Positions 1 through 6,103 of a DNA stretch of 11,013 nt are shown piece after piece; the stretch's first letter is position 1; every line of letters starts with the position of its first letter. The notes under the pieces were generated by a model. It had not been told where the DNA came from. It did no database searches and saw only the letters and a list, made by a program, of their open reading frames with translations. This DNA is from Candidatus Aenigmatarchaeota archaeon (lineage in GTDB: Archaea > Aenigmatarchaeota > Aenigmatarchaeia > CG10238-14). A program made the position numbers and the translations under genes. The stretch covers positions 1 through 11,013 of the forward strand of contig DAOVGP010000024.1 of assembly GCA_030672375.1 (NCBI GenBank), written 5' to 3'.

Positions 1-108
1 TTCATTTTTGATGTTTTTTCTCAAAAATTCTCTGACTTTGATTATTTTTCATTTTTTAAAAAAAAATATTAAAGTTAAATCTTTTAACTTCTCTTAAATT
101 TATGAGTT
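1..108. other. AT-rich left edge, no assignable gene
   Basis: Very T-rich then A-rich sequence. A plus-strand frame is open from the left edge to a TAA at 70-72 and could be the last 23 codons of an upstream gene, but its translation is dominated by Phe and Lys and may be chance. A minus-strand frame is also open to the edge from about position 48, without an ATG. Candidate TATA-like stretches for the next gene lie at 74-81 (GTTAAATC) and 81-88 (CTTTTAAC). Confidence 0.3.
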
Positions 109-114
109 GTGGAA

Positions 115-606
115 ATGTATAATTATCCCTCAAGTACTGGAAATTATTCGCATGAATATGATTGGTTAACGAAATCTAGATTACGTAAACAAGGATTTGA
201 ACGCTTATTAGAAGCAAGACAGGCAATAGAATTATCTAAAGATCTTGAGAGTGATGGCTACTTAGCATTTGATTTTACACATAACTATCTCTTCAATCTT
301 TGGTTAACAGATGGTGAACAGAATAAAATATGGAAACGCCCTTATGGTACAAATTCTGCCGAAATACTCCTTCAGGCGATTACTACTGCAGTTGATAATA
401 GTTGGTACAAACAGCCTGTTGATATAGATGATTTCAAACTTATTGTTTCAGATAAATTGCCCGTAAACATAAGAAGAAGGGAAGTAAATTCATTTCTCAA
501 GAAAAGATGGGTAAAAGAAATATTCGAGATAAACGATCGAGAGAATACTGTTAGATTAAAATATCTTCCACGTTATATTTGGTTAGAAAAACCTAAGTTA
601 CATTAA
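115..606 (+). CDS. Hypothetical protein, about 163 aa
   Basis: I do not recognise this family. The protein is soluble-looking and rich in aromatic and charged residues, with no signal peptide or membrane segment. The first two thirds look helical. The last 60 residues contain a basic helix-like stretch (around NIRRREVNSFLKKRW) followed by two probable beta strands, which could form a winged-helix-like tail; that is a weak inference from pattern only. ATG at 115 is chosen; a GTG two codons upstream (109) is an alternative, and neither has a clear Shine-Dalgarno sequence. The gene converges on the cytidylate kinase gene, and the two stop codons share the palindrome TTAA at 603-606, so the reading frames overlap by 4 bp. 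Codon usage matches the neighbours. Confidence 0.7.
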   Translation: MYNYPSSTGNYSHEYDWLTKSRLRKQGFERLLEARQAIELSKDLESDGYLAFDFTHNYLFNLWLTDGEQNKIWKRPYGTNSAEILLQAITTAVDNSWYKQPVDIDDFKLIVSDKLPVNIRRREVNSFLKKRWVKEIFEINDRENTVRLKYLPRYIWLEKPKLH

Positions 607-1208
607 TTCTTTTTCCTTTTCAAGAATTCTCTAACTAATTTCACAGGAACTATTTTCGCTTCTTCCAGAGTTAATTTTTCATTATTGATTATGATATCAT
701 AGATCGATTTGTCGAAAGAATCGATGTCGTATAACTTCTGATATTTTTCATGATCCTGTTCATCTCTTTTTTTCAATCTTTCCAAAGCTTCTTCTACAGA
801 AATGTTATCTCTTTTCGCAACTCTCTTAGTTTTTACATCTAAAGGACACTCGTAGAATATTTTTACGTCTGCCCAATCCCCAGCAACCCAACCGGATAAT
901 CTAGCATCCAAGACAACATTTCCTTCCATCGCTAATTTTAAACTTCTTTTATCCATTTTATAATCAACCTCAGGTTCCCTTATTTCAGACATTTTAACAA
1001 CACTTATCTTCTTCATTTTTGCAAGTTCCCTTAAGATTTCACCGGCTTTTACATGCTTGAGATTGAATGTCTTAGCAATGGATTTCGCCCCTAAAGATTT
1101 TCCCGACCCAGAGTTACCAGAAACAGTTATTACCAATCCCTCCTTCTTTATCTTTTTGGATAATTCCTTTTCGTATGGTTCCAAAAATTTAATGTAAGTT
1201 TTGACCAT
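603..1208 (-). CDS. cmk: Archaeal-type cytidylate kinase ((d)CMP kinase)
   Basis: Likely phosphorylates CMP/dCMP with ATP, giving CDP/dCDP in the cytosol. Seen in the 201-residue protein: P-loop GNSGSGKS at 31-38; an NMP-binding-type segment HVKAGEILREL at 52-62; VLDARLSGWVA at 99-109, matching the family's EGRLAGW-like block; KRVAKRD at 128-134 as the lid/arginine region; and the family's closing pattern EKYQKLYDID...YDIIINN at 154-176. The first 24 residues are a charged extension ahead of the usual start of such kinases. The ATG at 1208 follows a 38-nt gap after the upstream minus-strand gene. A TATA-like CTTAAGA (rc of 1230-1236) about 22 nt upstream could give it its own start. The family also resembles other small NMP kinases, so the exact substrate is inferred, supported by the pyrimidine operon next door. 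Confidence 0.78.
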   Translation of the reverse strand: MVKTYIKFLEPYEKELSKKIKKEGLVITVSGNSGSGKSLGAKSIAKTFNLKHVKAGEILRELAKMKKISVVKMSEIREPEVDYKMDKRSLKLAMEGNVVLDARLSGWVAGDWADVKIFYECPLDVKTKRVAKRDNISVEEALERLKKRDEQDHEKYQKLYDIDSFDKSIYDIIINNEKLTLEEAKIVPVKLVREFLKRKKN

Positions 1209-1246
1209 GATAAGATTTAGAAATTCAATTCTTAAGAGTTTTCATA

Positions 1247-1627
1247 TTATTTTTTTCCTGCTTTGAGAACACCATTTCTGAAATGCTCATATGCCATATC
1301 AGGCTGTTCTCTTTTAACAATCAAATCAAATATTTTTCTTCTATATTTCTTCACTTTACCAATTTCTGTTTCAACTTCCTTTAGCATTTGCTCTCTAACA
1401 GTTTCACTACCAGATGTATATTTTATTGATTCTATAGCTCTTGACAAAGTATCCAAAGTACAGTTAATGCCAGGAATAGAACTTCTTTTTGGAGACAAAC
1501 CTTCAAGGTAGGGCCATCTATATTCTTTGTATAATTCCAAATCAAGATAAAGACTAGCAAAATTAGAATAAGATTTACCAAATTTTTGTTCTATTTGTGT
1601 AATTTCAATTATGTCTTCGGGCAACAT
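1247..1627 (-). CDS. Hypothetical protein, 126 aa
   Basis: I do not recognise this protein. It is small, soluble-looking and mostly helical. A Tyr/Leu-rich N-terminal half (residues 20-43) is followed by a charged, helix-prone second half (about 56-126) rich in Lys and Glu, with no metal-binding cysteines, signal peptide or membrane segment. The ATG at 1627 is preceded by GGTGAT, which matches the archaeal anti-Shine-Dalgarno, and by a good TATA box on this strand (TTTATATA, rc of 1662-1669), so it is probably expressed. It lies 38 nt upstream of cytidylate kinase on the same strand and is divergent from pyrC, sharing with it an intergenic region that contains a perfect inverted repeat. A regulatory or accessory role in pyrimidine metabolism is conceivable from position alone; nothing in the protein shows it. 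Confidence 0.68.
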   Translation of the reverse strand: MLPEDIIEITQIEQKFGKSYSNFASLYLDLELYKEYRWPYLEGLSPKRSSIPGINCTLDTLSRAIESIKYTSGSETVREQMLKEVETEIGKVKKYRRKIFDLIVKREQPDMAYEHFRNGVLKAGKK

Positions 1628-1630
1628 TAA

Positions 1631-1636
1631 ATCACC
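1631..1636 (-). promoter_or_regulatory. Ribosome binding site of the 1247-1627 gene
   Basis: On the minus strand the sequence reads GGTGAT, three bases before the ATG at 1627. It is complementary to the conserved archaeal 16S 3' end and supports this start codon, although the spacing is short. Confidence 0.5.
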
Positions 1637-1661
1637 GTAGTCACTATTGCTCAGTGACTAC
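1637..1661. repeat. Perfect 9-bp inverted repeat, candidate operator
   Basis: GTAGTCACT at 1637-1645 and AGTGACTAC at 1653-1661 are perfect reverse complements with a 7-nt spacer. The repeat lies between the minus-strand TATA box (1662-1669) and the ATG at 1627, so it covers the expected transcription start of that gene. It is also upstream of the pyrC promoter. A degenerate third half-site, TATAGTAAACACT at 1681-1693, matches the reverse complement of 1653-1665 at 11 of 13 positions and abuts the pyrC TATA region. A repressor site is more likely than a terminator, because no gene ends here. Confidence 0.55.
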
Positions 1662-1669
1662 TATATAAA
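1662..1669 (-). promoter_or_regulatory. TATA box of the 1247-1627 gene
   Basis: The minus strand reads TTTATATA, the archaeal consensus. Its distance of about 35 nt from the ATG at 1627 predicts a start site near 1637 and a leader of about 10 nt that includes the GGTGAT ribosome binding site. Confidence 0.6.
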
Positions 1670-1692
1670 GATTTCTACACTATAGTAAACAC

Positions 1693-1703
1693 TTTTAATA
1701 AAT
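1693..1703 (+). promoter_or_regulatory. TATA-like promoter of the pyr operon
   Basis: TTTTAATAAAT ends 24 nt before the pyrC ATG at 1727, which fits a leaderless transcript. No Shine-Dalgarno sequence precedes that ATG, as expected in that case. The degenerate half-site at 1681-1693 touches its upstream edge. Confidence 0.5.
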
Positions 1704-1726
1704 TTAAAACACAATTATTTTTTTTA

Positions 1727-3010
1727 ATGATTGCAGATATTATTCTAAAAAATTGTAAAATTTGGTACCAAAATACGTTAATTGAGTATGGACTGGCCAT
1801 AAATGAGGGAAAAATAGTATCTATCTCTAAAGACACGGGTCTCCCACCTTCTGATGAGAAAATTAATTGTAAAGGAAATATAATCCTCCCAGGTTTAACC
1901 GATGTTCACGTCCACTTCAGAGAACCTGGTCTAACATGGAAAGGAGACTGGTTGACAGAATCTAAAGCAGCACTAAAAGGTGGAATAACTTATATCATGG
2001 AAATGCCCAACACTATACCACCCACAACTACGGTTGAAAGGGTATTAGAAAAGAGGGAATTTGCTAAAAAATCAGTGGTTAATTATGGTCTATACGGAGG
2101 AGTTTCTGAAGAAAACATAGACCAAATAGGAGAATTAGCAAAACATGTAAAAGCATTCAAGATTTTCATGGGAAAGTCAACTGGGACTTTAATACTAGAC
2201 AAACATGATTTGGTATTAAAAGCATTTTCTGAAATATCAAAAGCAAATAAAGTTGCTTGTGTTCATGCAGAAGACCAGAAAACCATGGATGAATTCTCTA
2301 AAAAATACAAAGACAGAGATGATCTCATGATTCATGCATTATCAAAACCACCCCAAGTAGAGATCGAAGCGATAAGGCATGCCATAAGAATGGCTAAACA
2401 AACAAAAGTTAAACTTCATATCTGTCATTTATCCACAAAAGGCGGGTTAGAGTTAATAAAAGATGCAAAGAAAGAAGGTATGGACATAACTTGTGAAACT
2501 TGTCCTCATTATTTTCTTATGAATCAAGATGATTTTAAACAAAAGGGCGCGTTACTAAAAATAAATCCCCCATTAAGATCAAAAGAGAATCAACTAGCTA
2601 TTTTACAAGGAATAAACGACGTTTCTATTGATATTCTAGCAACAGATCATGCACCTCATACATTAGAAGAAAAAGGAAAAGGTATTCACGAAGCACCTTC
2701 TGGTATGCCTGGTGTTGAAAATAGTTTACAATTGATGCTAGACGCTGTTAACAAAAAAATGATTTCATTCAATAGAGTGATAGAATTGATGCATGACAAC
2801 CCTGTAAAAAGATTTGATTTGGGTAACTATGGTTACATTCAGAAAGGTAATGATGCTAACCTAACCATTGTCGACTTGAAAAGGAAATGGAAAATAACAG
2901 GAGAGAATGTGGCAACAAAGAGCGGATGGAGCCCTTTTGAAGGCTGGGAAGGAAACGGATCACCAACTTATACTGTAATCAATGGTAGAATTTTAAATAT
3001 TGAATTGTAA
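1727..3010 (+). CDS. pyrC: Dihydroorotase
   Basis: Cyclises carbamoyl-aspartate to dihydroorotate in de novo pyrimidine synthesis; zinc-dependent amidohydrolase. The 427-residue length is normal for the long (class I) form. Seen: metal-binding HVHFREPG at 61-68; conserved EMPNT at 92-96; KAFKIFMG at 142-149, where K145 is in the place of the carboxylated bridging lysine; metal-ligand histidines H180 (VHAED) and H234 (HICHLS); the ETCPHY block at 257-262; catalytic Asp D307 in ATDHAPH; and the APSGMPGVE block typical of dihydroorotase. All core residues are present, so it should be active. Allantoinase is the closest alternative and is made unlikely by the adjacent pyrE and pyrF. First gene of the operon; the TATA-like box 24 nt upstream of the ATG suggests a leaderless message. 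Confidence 0.95.
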   Translation: MIADIILKNCKIWYQNTLIEYGLAINEGKIVSISKDTGLPPSDEKINCKGNIILPGLTDVHVHFREPGLTWKGDWLTESKAALKGGITYIMEMPNTIPPTTTVERVLEKREFAKKSVVNYGLYGGVSEENIDQIGELAKHVKAFKIFMGKSTGTLILDKHDLVLKAFSEISKANKVACVHAEDQKTMDEFSKKYKDRDDLMIHALSKPPQVEIEAIRHAIRMAKQTKVKLHICHLSTKGGLELIKDAKKEGMDITCETCPHYFLMNQDDFKQKGALLKINPPLRSKENQLAILQGINDVSIDILATDHAPHTLEEKGKGIHEAPSGMPGVENSLQLMLDAVNKKMISFNRVIELMHDNPVKRFDLGNYGYIQKGNDANLTIVDLKRKWKITGENVATKSGWSPFEGWEGNGSPTYTVINGRILNIEL

Positions 3011-3020
3011 AAAAATTAGA

Positions 3021-3030
3021 AGGAGAGGTG
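3021..3030 (+). promoter_or_regulatory. Strong Shine-Dalgarno of pyrE, fixes the start
   Basis: AGGAGAGGTG contains both GGAG and GAGGTG, complementary to the archaeal 16S 3' end. A GTG at 3028 lies inside this sequence and so is a poor start. The ATG at 3034, 8 nt after GGAG, is the better one. Internal operon genes here rely on such sites while the first gene appears leaderless. Confidence 0.6.
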
Positions 3031-3033
3031 TTT

Positions 3034-4350
3034 ATGCAAAAGGAAAGAGTAGCTGAAATACTGCTAGATATGGATGCTGTTTCTTTAAACCCCACCAACC
3101 CATTCAAATATGCAACTGGGATGTTCAGTCCTATCTACACAGACTGTAGAGTAATGACTTCATATCCAAAAAAAAGAAAAATAATCGTTGATCTTCTTGT
3201 TGAACACATCGATAAAAAAATCGGTAGAAAGAATATTGACGTCATTGTTGGTACTGCTCATTCTGGTGTTTCTTTAGCCACCTACCTCGCTCAAAGGCTT
3301 CAAATGCCTATGGCATACATCAGAACTACTACAAAAGATCACGGAAGGAAAAGACAAATCGAAGGTCTTCTTAGAAAAGGCGATAGAGTATTGTTGATAG
3401 GTGACATATTCAGCGCCAGGATGGATATCGTAATTAGTGTTGAAGCCATCAAAAAAGTAGGTGCTAAAATCGTTTATTGTTTAACGATTTTCACTGATCA
3501 TTTGGGATTCATAGAAGATTTTCTTGAGAAGGAAAAAATCAAATATCATGCTTTAACTAACCTTAAGGCCCTTCTACTTGTGGCATCTATTAAGAAAAAA
3601 ATTACTGATGAAGAAAGAGAAAGAGTAGAAGAATGGATGAAAAATCCTAAAAATTGGGATAAAATAAGAAGAAATGATATTGAAAAAAAACTTGATGAAA
3701 ACAAAGAAAAGATAGCAGAAATTCTTTTGAAGATAAAGGCAGTTACTTTGAACTTAAAGGAACCTTACAGGTATGTATCTGGAATTTTGAGTCCTATTTA
3801 CACAGATAACAGATTATTGATGTCATATCCCAAAGAATGGAAAGAAGTCATAGATTCAATGATATACACTATCATAAACAAGATTGGAATTCAAAAAGTA
3901 GATGTGATAGCAGGAACAGCCACTGCCGGAATTTCTCATGCCGCTTATATTGCCGAAAAATTAGGTCTTCCCATGATTTACGTCAAATCTTCTGTAGATG
4001 AATATGGAAAATTTACAAGAATTGAGGGTCATTTAAACCATGGGGATGAAGTACTCATAATAGAAGACTTGATAAGCACTGGTGGAAGCTCTCTTTCATC
4101 AGCTCAAGCAATAAGAGATAATAGAGGGATAGTCAAGAATTGTTTAGCTATATTCACGTATGAAATGGAAAAGGCGAAAAGGGGTTTTGAAGAAGCCAAG
4201 ATAACTTTGACCACTTTAACAGATTTTTCCACTTTAGTCGACGTAGCTGTCAAAAAGAAATATATCAAACCAGAAGGAAAAGAAATTGTTTTGAAATGGA
4301 ATAAAGATCCTGCGGGATGGGAAGAAAAATTCAAAAAGATGGGAAAATAA
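3034..4350 (+). CDS. pyrE: Tandem orotate phosphoribosyltransferase (two fused domains)
   Basis: Converts orotate and PRPP to OMP and pyrophosphate. The 438-residue protein holds two full OPRT domains (about 1-214 and 216-438), each the length of a normal single-domain enzyme; equivalent positions keep a constant 221-residue offset through the aligned core. Both halves keep the substrate block (ATGMFSPIYTDCR at 27-39; VSGILSPIYTDNR at 248-260) and the GTAxxGxxxA block. They differ at the active site. Domain 1 keeps the catalytic loop (R97, K101, H103 in RTTTKDHG) but its PRPP loop is broken (GDIFSARMD at 123-131). Domain 2 has an intact PRPP loop (EDLISTGGS at 344-352) but its catalytic loop reads KSSVDEYG at 318-325, losing Lys and His. 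OPRT dimers share active sites across the interface, so this may be a fused pseudo-dimer with one working site. Its stop overlaps the pyrF start. Confidence 0.93.
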   Translation: MQKERVAEILLDMDAVSLNPTNPFKYATGMFSPIYTDCRVMTSYPKKRKIIVDLLVEHIDKKIGRKNIDVIVGTAHSGVSLATYLAQRLQMPMAYIRTTTKDHGRKRQIEGLLRKGDRVLLIGDIFSARMDIVISVEAIKKVGAKIVYCLTIFTDHLGFIEDFLEKEKIKYHALTNLKALLLVASIKKKITDEERERVEEWMKNPKNWDKIRRNDIEKKLDENKEKIAEILLKIKAVTLNLKEPYRYVSGILSPIYTDNRLLMSYPKEWKEVIDSMIYTIINKIGIQKVDVIAGTATAGISHAAYIAEKLGLPMIYVKSSVDEYGKFTRIEGHLNHGDEVLIIEDLISTGGSSLSSAQAIRDNRGIVKNCLAIFTYEMEKAKRGFEEAKITLTTLTDFSTLVDVAVKKKYIKPEGKEIVLKWNKDPAGWEEKFKKMGK

Positions 4351-5138
4351 TGCTCTACGAAAAATATTTACAAACAGTAAAGGAAAAAAACAGTTTTATT
4401 AACATCAACCTTGACCCGGCATTACCAAGACAAAGAAATAATAAAATAATCCCAGAAAGATTTCTTACAAAGGAGGATGCTGAAACTTTGTTGAATTTCT
4501 GTTTAGATATAATCGAACAAGTCAGTGATTATTGTTGTTCGATAAAACCAAACACCCAATATTTTCTAGGCGGTTATCACATCTTAAGAAAGTTAATAAA
4601 AAAAATACATGACGAAGGGATGTTTGCTATATTGGACCATAAATTGACTGATATTGGATCAACAAATGATTCAGCTTTATTCTGGATATCTGACATGGGA
4701 TTTGATGCTTTCACCTTTTCACCATTCGCTGGAAATATACAAAAAACAGTTGAGAATGCTCATAAAAAGGATTTGGGGGTTATTGTTCTAACCTTAATGT
4801 CTAATCCAGAAGCAGAAAAAATGATGGTTGATACATTAGTTGAAAATAAACCGTTTTACTTACACATCGCAGACATGGTTAAACAATCACAAGCTGACGG
4901 TTGTGTTGTTGGTTTGACAGGTTTTGTAAAGGGAGAGTATATCAAAAACATTCAAGAAGTCGTCGGAGATAAAGTCATATTCTTGATGCAAGGAATTGGT
5001 CCACAAGGCGGAGAAATCTCTAAAGCGAAGTACGTTACTAATCCTCTAGTTAGTTTGGGTAGAGCAGTGTTATACGCTGAAAACCCAAGAGAAGAAGTTA
5101 AAAAGTATCATCAAATGTTAAAATCGATAAGGGGTTAA
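4350..5138 (+). CDS. pyrF: Orotidine-5'-phosphate decarboxylase
   Basis: Decarboxylates OMP to UMP, the last step of de novo UMP synthesis. The 262-residue TIM barrel has the family residues: D22 in NLDPA; K66 in SIKPN; the catalytic D96-x-K98-x-x-D101 tetrad region in LDHKLTDIGST; the phosphate-binding loop QGIGPQGG at 214-221; and R238 in SLGRAVL. D101 and T105 are those that normally reach into the partner subunit's site, so a homodimer is expected. The wording of the motifs (SIKPN, DIGST) is closer to the longer type-2 PyrF than to the shortest archaeal forms. The chosen ATG overlaps the pyrE stop as TAATG, implying translational coupling; an in-frame ATG at 4317 inside pyrE would add 11 residues and is less likely. 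A hairpin covers the stop codon. Confidence 0.94.
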   Translation: MLYEKYLQTVKEKNSFININLDPALPRQRNNKIIPERFLTKEDAETLLNFCLDIIEQVSDYCCSIKPNTQYFLGGYHILRKLIKKIHDEGMFAILDHKLTDIGSTNDSALFWISDMGFDAFTFSPFAGNIQKTVENAHKKDLGVIVLTLMSNPEAEKMMVDTLVENKPFYLHIADMVKQSQADGCVVGLTGFVKGEYIKNIQEVVGDKVIFLMQGIGPQGGEISKAKYVTNPLVSLGRAVLYAENPREEVKKYHQMLKSIRG

Positions 5139-5146
5139 ACCCTTAT
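5127..5146 (+). repeat. Hairpin over the pyrF stop codon
   Basis: ATAAGGG (5127-5133) pairs perfectly with CCCTTAT (5140-5146) across the loop GTTAAA, and the pyrF TAA at 5136-5138 lies in the loop. A T-rich stretch follows at 5150-5160. It could be a weak terminator or an mRNA processing or stability element between pyrF and prs, and it overlaps the likely prs promoter. Confidence 0.4.
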
Positions 5147-5154
5147 ACATTTAT
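5143..5154 (+). promoter_or_regulatory. TATA-like promoter of the PRPP synthetase gene
   Basis: TTATACATTTAT ends 25 nt before the ATG at 5179, the same geometry as the other leaderless promoters in the window. It supports ATG 5179 over the in-frame TTG at 5170 and suggests prs can be transcribed separately from pyrC-pyrE-pyrF. Confidence 0.42.
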
Positions 5155-5178
5155 CTTTTCAATTATTATTTGATTGAT

Positions 5179-6099
5179 ATGAGTATACTAATACTGAATG
5201 GTTCTAACTCCCAATCACTGGGAGAGAGGATTGCTATCAGTCTTGGATTAAAATTTGAAAATGTTAAGGCCAGAATATTCCCAGACGGAGAAACTTACGT
5301 TAGAATCGAAAGCCAAGTCAAAGGAAGGGATGTTGTTATAGTACAAACTATGTTTCCAAACCAGAACGATTCTTTAATGGAATTCTTACTGATAGCTGAT
5401 GCAGTTAAAGATATGGAAGCTCAAAAAATCATCGGTGTGATTCCTTATTTGGCATATTCCAGGCAAGACAGAAAGTTTCAACCTGGAGAGGCTCTGAGCA
5501 TCAGGACTGTTGCGAAATTAATGAAATCAGTTGGCGTTGACAAATTAATTACAGTTGACACACACTATCAACATGTAAAACCTGGTGAATTCGACTTATT
5601 TGGGTTACCTTGTATTAACTTATCTGCCGGTAGGTTATTACTCGAACATATCAATGAAAAAGTAAGTGATGATTTAATGACAATAGGACCAGATTTGGGA
5701 TCTTCTCAGATAATAAAATATGCGACTGGTGAAGAGAAGATTATGAGGAAGATTAAAAAATGTCCTATATGTGGATTACCAGCAGAAAAATGTAAATGTA
5801 AGATAAAAAAGAAAAAATACGAGATAACTGAAGTCGAGAGTGAACTTGATTTTAATGATAGAAATGTTGTTATACTGGACGATATTATTGCTTCCGGTAA
5901 GACTATGACCCAAGCAGTGAACAAAGTTAAATCAGAAGGAGCAAAAAAGGTTGTTGCCACTGCTACTCATGGACTGTTCATGAAGGATTCGTTGATTAAA
6001 CTCAAGGAATTGACTGATTATCTTGTTGTGACAGATGCTATTTACACTCCGGTTTCTAACGTTTCTATTGCACCGTTGATAGTAGAAGTTTTAAAGTAA
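5179..6099 (+). CDS. prs: Ribose-phosphate pyrophosphokinase (PRPP synthetase) with a Cys4 insert
   Basis: Transfers pyrophosphate from ATP to ribose-5-phosphate, making the PRPP used by the PyrE encoded upstream and by purine synthesis. The 306-residue protein shows FPDGETYVR at 34-42, the ATP-binding SRQDR at 94-98, DTHYQHV at 127-133 with catalytic H129, GPDLG at 170-174, and the PRPP loop LDDIIASGKTM at 233-243, where the family's usual Gly-Gly reads Gly-Lys. Unusual: between GPDLG and the basic catalytic hairpin (KIKKKKYEITEV, 208-219) sits KKCPICGLPAEKCKC at 193-207, a CxxC-x6-CxC pattern that looks like a zinc knuckle. It makes this region roughly 15 residues longer than in typical enzymes. 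ATG 5179 is preferred over TTG 5170 because of promoter spacing. The gene ends 4 bp from the convergent transketolase gene. Confidence 0.92.
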   Translation: MSILILNGSNSQSLGERIAISLGLKFENVKARIFPDGETYVRIESQVKGRDVVIVQTMFPNQNDSLMEFLLIADAVKDMEAQKIIGVIPYLAYSRQDRKFQPGEALSIRTVAKLMKSVGVDKLITVDTHYQHVKPGEFDLFGLPCINLSAGRLLLEHINEKVSDDLMTIGPDLGSSQIIKYATGEEKIMRKIKKCPICGLPAEKCKCKIKKKKYEITEVESELDFNDRNVVILDDIIASGKTMTQAVNKVKSEGAKKVVATATHGLFMKDSLIKLKELTDYLVVTDAIYTPVSNVSIAPLIVEVLK

Positions 6100-6103
6100 G
6101 GAA

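Noticed and set aside
603..606. Convergent overlap of two stop codons as a sign of gene truncation
   Set aside because: Sharing the TTAA palindrome between convergent stops is common in compact genomes, and the kinase end matches its family.
1637..1661. The inverted repeat as a terminator
   Set aside because: No gene ends nearby; both flanking genes start here.
3388..3426. The broken PRPP loop of PyrE domain 1 as a sequencing frameshift
   Set aside because: The frame is open on both sides, the flanking residues align without gaps to domain 2, and the substitutions are scattered replacements, not a shifted stretch.
4104..4334. Minus-strand open frame inside pyrE
   Set aside because: It is antisense to a strongly conserved coding region and shows no protein-like motif or promoter.
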